DNA of 10,892 nt from QYOJ01 sp964642545 (lineage in GTDB: Bacteria; Bacteroidota; Bacteroidia; Bacteroidales; FEN-979). Under the pieces are notes generated by a model, which ran no database searches, was not told the origin of the DNA, and saw nothing but the letters and a program-made list of their open reading frames with translations. Shown here one piece after another: positions 6,843-10,892 of this stretch. The stretch is taken from contig CAZXQU010000083.1 of assembly GCA_964642545.1 (NCBI GenBank), forward strand, positions 1 through 10,892. The letters are read 5' to 3'. Made by a program: the position numbers and the translations under genes. Numbering within the stretch: position 1 is the first letter of the stretch; every line of letters starts with the position of its first letter.

Positions 6843-9800
6843 TTAGTTGATGGCCCGGGAGACCTGGATAAATGACACCTCAATGTCGCCTCCCTGTGGA
6901 TACAAACTAATCCAGTTGTTATCTTCCCTGTACCACGGATCCTGGTCCTTCACACTAATCAGCCGTTCGTTGACCACACCATCGGTAGAAATATTTCGAA
7001 TAGCCAATCCTCCGCTTGTCTGATCTCCTTTCCCATATCGCATCAGGATGTTGAAACTATTGTCGGAGAGATTTTTCACTTTCAGGTAGATGAAATTGTT
7101 CCTCCGCGTAGAGATGTTTACCGGTTCAAACGAGAACTTTTGCTCCTCCCCTGCTTTGATCACAACGGTAGTACTGAGCACATCAGCAATTGCATTTTCA
7201 GATATTGTTTTGCGGATTTTGGCAATCATCATGCGGGGGTAATCCTCATTTGGCAGAAAAGCGATGGCACGGGTAAACGCATCAATGGATTTATCATATT
7301 CATAGGTATTGAAAAAACCGTCTCCCTCACCCACTGCTTTGTCGTAATCGGATTTGTTGGCTCTATAAATGCTGTCGATCTTTACATTCGCAATTCTTAA
7401 ACGCTCTTTTGGATGCTCTTCATCAGGGAAGAGTTCAAGCGCCTGCTGGAAATTCTCCCGTGCTTTGAAATACTCTTTGCCAGTGAAAAACAGATCTCCA
7501 TTCACTACCAGTTTGTCAAAGGTTTGCCGGCGCCCCTGTATCTCGGCGAGAATCTCGTTAATCTCCTTGATTTTCTCCCTTGGATAGGTCTCGGAAGGTT
7601 TGATCTGAGATGCATCCTGATAGGCACCACGTGCATCTTCGTATCGTTGCTGGAACAATAGTTGGTCGGCACCGGAAACGGTGGCCAGGTACTCATCATT
7701 CACTCGCTTTATCTCTGCCTGGATTCGGTCAATCTCAGTGATCTGCTCCTGCCAGTAACTCTTCTCAGGGCGTAACACACCCGCCCGGGTATACACCATG
7801 CGTGCAGAGTCAAGCGCCCGGGTGCTGAAAAACTGATCGGCACAGGCAATCAAGGATTTGTAATCGCTATCAATCTGTAGCTGTCTCGAAATCTCCAGCT
7901 TGATTGAATCGATCTGTGCGATCCTCTGACCTGGATATGTTTCCGAAGGTTTCAGTTCCAATGCCCGTTTGTACGCAGCAACCGCAGAATCCCATGATTT
8001 ATCGCTGAACAACCCATCGGCAGTTGCCACCTCTTCCCGGTAGCGCTTATCCAATGCCTGCAGTCTCGCAATATCCTGCAATGCGACATCAATTTCTTGC
8101 AGTTTTGCCTTTGGGTAAGCTTCCCCCGGCTTTAGCCCGGAAGCCGCTTCAAATTCACCTCTGGCTGCTGTGAACAAATCGGCCAAAAGTAAGCTGTCGC
8201 CTTTGGTGATAGCCTTTGAATACTGAGTTTCTAACGCAGCTACTCGTGCATTCTCAGCCAAAACAGCATCAATTTCAGCTACTTTGCCTGCTGGATAATC
8301 CTCTGCTGGTTTAAGCGCCATTGCCTGGGTATAACCGGTTCTTGCAGCCTTGTAATCCTTGTCGGCAAGTAACTTATCTGCAGACGAAATCAACGCGGTA
8401 TACTTCTCTTCCAATGCTTTCAGGTTCTCCTGTTCCAGGGCTAGCAGGCTGGCTATCTCTTCAAGTTTCTGGTCAATTAATACCAATTGTTGTGCAGGAT
8501 AGGGCTCCTCCGATTTCAGAGTCTGCGCTTGTACATATACTCCTCTGGCCTGCTGCCATTCAGCCTTTTCAAAAAGTTGATCGGCACTGGCAATTGCATC
8601 ATCGTATTGCTGGTTCAGGGTTTGCAACCGGGCACGCTCGGTCAGAATGCCGTCAATCTCAGAAATTTTTGTACCCGGATAGCTCTCCGTAGGTTTCAGC
8701 ACAGAAGCTGTTTGAAATGCTCCTTTCGCCTCCTGATAGGCCTTAGCTCCCAACAGACTATCTCCTCTGGTAATTGCCTGGTTATAGTCAGCTTCAAGTT
8801 TTTCAGCCAATACAATCTGGTTGAGAAGGGCATCAATCTCTTTGATCTTTCCTGCAGGGTAGCTCTCTTTCGGCTTCAGGGCCAACGCTTCCTGGTATCC
8901 TGTTTTTGCAGCCTGGTAATCAAACAACCCAAGTTTTTCATCTGCAACGGCAATGAGCACTCTATAGTTGCTCTCAAGTGCTTCTCTGTTGGCAATCGTA
9001 AGTAAAATCGAGTCAATCGCATAAATCCGGTCAGCAGGAATCTTTTCCGTTGGTTTGATATCAAGAGCCTTCAGGTACTCGGCCTTCGCCAGTTCATACG
9101 TTCGGGCTGAGAACAATTTGTTTGCTTCCGTCAGAACTGTTTTGTATTGGGCATCAATTGCCCGTTGTTGTTCCAGATTTGCCAGTGTTTCCAGCTCCTG
9201 CTGTCGGACCAGTGCCTCTGCCAGAATAGCTCCGATTTCCGAGATTTTCTGTTGTGGATATACCTCTTCTGGTTTGATAGCAAGCGCATTCTCATACTCT
9301 GATTTGGCTTCAGTCAGCGCCTTCCCGGCAAACAACCGGTCGGCATTTGAAATGGTAGAATTGTAAGCATCTTCCATGGCCATCTCATTGGCTTGCTGTG
9401 TCCCAACCCCGGCAGCAGTCTTTTCCAGCATCGCCTTCGGGTAAGCTTCATTTGGTTTGATTTGCAATGCCAACTGATAGTTTTGCCGCGCCCTTATGAA
9501 GTTCTTATCTATGTAAAAGCTGTCTGCAAGGTTTACGAATTTTTCAAAATCGTTATTATTTTTGGCAATACGGGCAAGAATTCCGTCAATCTCACTGATT
9601 TTCTGAGCTGGATACACCTCTTTCGGCTTCACTGCGAGAGCCTCTTCGTAAGCGCTCCGGGCATCGGGATAGCGGGTTTCAGTGAAAAGCTGGTCAGCAC
9701 GGGCGATCGCATCGTTATAGGCCTCTTCAAGTGCGGCCAGTTCGGCCAGTATTTTTGTCAGCTCGGTAATCCTCTCCTGGGGATAGAGTTCTGCCGGCTT

Positions 9801-10574
9801 CTGTTGAAGTGCTTTCTGGTACTCAAGCAATGCCCGATTGTACCTCTTCGAAACGTAAAAGTTGTCGGCAGCAGCTATTGCCAGCTGGTAAAGTTCTTCC
9901 CGCACCTGCTGATCTACCTGGATCTTGATGATTGCATTGATCTTCTCCTTGGGGTAAGCTTCGCCAGGCAGAATACTGCTGGCATTTTGATACTGACTCA
10001 TGGCTTTTTCGTACTCCTCATCAGCAAATAACTTATCGGCACTTGCAAGCGTAACATCGTAGAGAATATTTTGTGCCTTATTGGAGCGAAGAAGCTCCAT
10101 GGTCTTGTTCATCCGCTCCCTCGCATAGGCATCATCGGGCTTGGTATCGATAGCCATCTGGTAGGAGGCTTTGGCATTGAGGTAGTCCTTTTTAGCAAAA
10201 TAAGCATCAGCCATCGTAATCAACCGTTTATACTCTTCCTCAGTTTTATTTTGCTGGGCAATCAATCCATCCAAACGGATCATCCGCTCCTGGATAGAAA
10301 GGATGTTCGGTTTCAATGTGTTTGCTTGCTTCAGTAGAACAAGGCATTCTTTATAGCGCTTCTGATTATAAAGATCGGTAATCGAAACGAGCAGTTTCTG
10401 GTAGGTGGAGTCTGACGAGCGTGTTTGTCGGGTATATGTCGTATCGGGAGTTTCAAAAGGAATTACCTCTCCCGGGTAGATTGGCAGCAACAATTCGTAG
10501 GCGAAGGCCAGAGCAGTGACAAAAAGGATTGGAAAAACAAGGTAGCTGGAACTTTTCCGTAAATTTTTACTCAT
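6843..10574 (-). CDS. Giant TPR-like repeat protein with N-terminal membrane anchor and C-terminal beta domain
   Basis: 1243 residues. A basic N-terminus (MSKNLRKSSS) is followed by one hydrophobic stretch at about 11-30. This is either a membrane anchor or a signal peptide with a possible AFA cleavage site at 23-25; in both cases the rest is outside the cytoplasm. From about 57 to 1128 run 18 TPR-like units of the pattern Y..AI..AD.LF..K.Y..A...Y..AL.LKP.E.YP..KI.EID.IL, each with a long extra helix joining it to the next. The last 110 residues (about 1134-1243) are beta-rich, with motifs MRYGKG, SGGLAIRNI, DPWYREDNNW and LYPQGGDIEVSF. They look like a small beta-sandwich, but I do not recognise the family. 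TPR arrays usually hold protein partners, so a scaffold role in the envelope is inferred. The gene follows a LolD/MacB-type ATPase gene by 42 bp with no -7 box between, suggesting one transcript. Confidence 0.85.
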   Translation of the reverse strand: MSKNLRKSSSYLVFPILFVTALAFAYELLLPIYPGEVIPFETPDTTYTRQTRSSDSTYQKLLVSITDLYNQKRYKECLVLLKQANTLKPNILSIQERMIRLDGLIAQQNKTEEEYKRLITMADAYFAKKDYLNAKASYQMAIDTKPDDAYARERMNKTMELLRSNKAQNILYDVTLASADKLFADEEYEKAMSQYQNASSILPGEAYPKEKINAIIKIQVDQQVREELYQLAIAAADNFYVSKRYNRALLEYQKALQQKPAELYPQERITELTKILAELAALEEAYNDAIARADQLFTETRYPDARSAYEEALAVKPKEVYPAQKISEIDGILARIAKNNNDFEKFVNLADSFYIDKNFIRARQNYQLALQIKPNEAYPKAMLEKTAAGVGTQQANEMAMEDAYNSTISNADRLFAGKALTEAKSEYENALAIKPEEVYPQQKISEIGAILAEALVRQQELETLANLEQQRAIDAQYKTVLTEANKLFSARTYELAKAEYLKALDIKPTEKIPADRIYAIDSILLTIANREALESNYRVLIAVADEKLGLFDYQAAKTGYQEALALKPKESYPAGKIKEIDALLNQIVLAEKLEADYNQAITRGDSLLGAKAYQEAKGAFQTASVLKPTESYPGTKISEIDGILTERARLQTLNQQYDDAIASADQLFEKAEWQQARGVYVQAQTLKSEEPYPAQQLVLIDQKLEEIASLLALEQENLKALEEKYTALISSADKLLADKDYKAARTGYTQAMALKPAEDYPAGKVAEIDAVLAENARVAALETQYSKAITKGDSLLLADLFTAARGEFEAASGLKPGEAYPKAKLQEIDVALQDIARLQALDKRYREEVATADGLFSDKSWDSAVAAYKRALELKPSETYPGQRIAQIDSIKLEISRQLQIDSDYKSLIACADQFFSTRALDSARMVYTRAGVLRPEKSYWQEQITEIDRIQAEIKRVNDEYLATVSGADQLLFQQRYEDARGAYQDASQIKPSETYPREKIKEINEILAEIQGRRQTFDKLVVNGDLFFTGKEYFKARENFQQALELFPDEEHPKERLRIANVKIDSIYRANKSDYDKAVGEGDGFFNTYEYDKSIDAFTRAIAFLPNEDYPRMMIAKIRKTISENAIADVLSTTVVIKAGEEQKFSFEPVNISTRRNNFIYLKVKNLSDNSFNILMRYGKGDQTSGGLAIRNISTDGVVNERLISVKDQDPWYREDNNWISLYPQGGDIEVSFIQVSRAIN
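7191..10406 (-). repeat. 18-unit intragenic repeat array encoding TPR-like units of 57-60 residues
   Basis: Using the proline of the LKP-type motif as anchor, the units fall at residues 89, 146, 203, 260, 317, 374, 435, 508, 568, 628, 688, 756, 816, 876, 936, 993, 1050 and 1108. Spacings are five of 57, then 61, 73, three of 60, 68, three of 60, then 57, 57 and 58. In DNA this is a 171-180 bp period. Copies are clearly related but diverged, with no pair identical over long stretches in the protein. At units 2, 11, 17 and 18 the anchor differs (LPG, LKS, LFP, LPN). Confidence 0.85.
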
Positions 10575-10616
10575 AAGTTTTCTAACGCTGATTCTGGAAA
10601 TTAATTTTACGGAAGA

Positions 10617-10892
10617 TCAATAAACGATAACCCCATCCCTGATTGTAAGCTTGCGGTCAGCCATATCGGCCAGTTCCTGGTTATGGGTTACGATGACATA
10701 GGTTTGATCGAAATGGTCCCTCAGGTCAAAAAAAAGTTTATGAAGGTCCACCGCCGAAGCCGAATCCAGGTTGCCTGAAGGTTCATCAGCCAAAATGACT
10801 CCAGGGTTATTGATCAATGCACGGGCAACAGCAACACGCTGCTGTTCGCCTCCCGAAAGTTCGGATGGTTTATGATCGGCCCGCTCCTCCAG
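10617..10892 (-). CDS. ABC transporter ATPase, C-terminal part (LolD/MacB type), cut by window edge
   Basis: The frame is open to the right edge and shows 91 residues of the C-terminal half of a nucleotide-binding domain. It contains the signature LSGGEQQRVAVARAL, a Walker B segment VILADEPSGNLD with its glutamate, and the switch histidine in VTHN. The signature followed by ADEPSGNLD and the short end after the H loop (LTIRDGVIVY) fit the LolD/MacB/FtsE group. That group works at the inner membrane on lipoprotein release, drug or peptide efflux, or cell-wall control. The Walker A half and start are outside the window, and no permease is visible. Its stop is 42 bp before the start of the TPR protein gene on the same strand. 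Confidence 0.93.
   Translation of the reverse strand: MEERADHKPSELSGGEQQRVAVARALINNPGVILADEPSGNLDSASAVDLHKLFFDLRDHFDQTYVIVTHNQELADMADRKLTIRDGVIVY

Noticed and set aside
9393..10031. Open frame of 212 codons on the plus strand opposite the TPR gene, with several shorter ones (7140-7661, 8321-9366)
   Set aside because: They are antisense to a long gene with clear repeats. Their openness follows from the repeated codon pattern, and the translations show no motif or domain.
10617..10817. A short separate protein starting at TTG 10817
   Set aside because: The frame continues without a stop to the window edge and encodes the ABC signature LSGGEQQRVAVARAL just upstream, so it is the end of a longer ATPase.

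Overview
The window looks like a chromosomal segment of a Bacteroidota bacterium, probably near the Bacteroidales/Marinilabiliales. Four things point there: perfect matches to the Bacteroidota -7 promoter element (TAnnTTTG), the absence of Shine-Dalgarno sequences before the starts, tRNA genes without an encoded CCA, and the protein types present (secreted cyanophycinase-like protein, GAF-PAS hybrid kinase, very long TPR protein). The taxonomic call is inference; no marker gene is present.

Left end (1-292): two minus-strand tRNA genes, tRNA-Ser(GCT) followed by a tRNA-Pro(TGG) cut by the window edge. They are driven by a textbook TTTG-N19-TAnnTTTG promoter at 182-212. The divergent promoter of a secreted peptidase S51 (cyanophycinase-like) gene lies at 262-269. 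A perfect 17-bp palindrome resembling a Fur box core sits between the two promoters.

Middle (293-6827): the S51 gene converges on a small hypothetical gene of 93 codons (minus strand). Next comes a plus-strand run. A fused LeuC-LeuD-type iron-sulfur hydro-lyase, preceded by a leader with a 7-bp tandem repeat, overlaps by ATGA a membrane-anchored calcineurin-like metallophosphoesterase. After 55 bp follows a soluble hybrid histidine kinase (GAF, PAS, HisKA, HATPase, receiver).

Right end (6843-10892): a minus-strand unit that enters from the right. It holds the C-terminal part of a LolD/MacB-type ABC ATPase and, 42 bp downstream, a 1243-residue membrane-anchored or secreted protein. That protein is built of 18 TPR-like units and a C-terminal beta-rich domain, and it occupies a third of the window. 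The unit spacing of this protein is the most unusual structure seen: it runs 57 residues, then 60, then back to 57, with two longer linkers.

No mobile element, CRISPR array, phage gene or broken gene was seen. Most of the region looks like ordinary core or near-core genome. The points worth a second look are the repeat protein and its link to the ABC ATPase, the palindromic operator candidate, the shortened S51 protein, and the unresolved substrate of the fused hydro-lyase.
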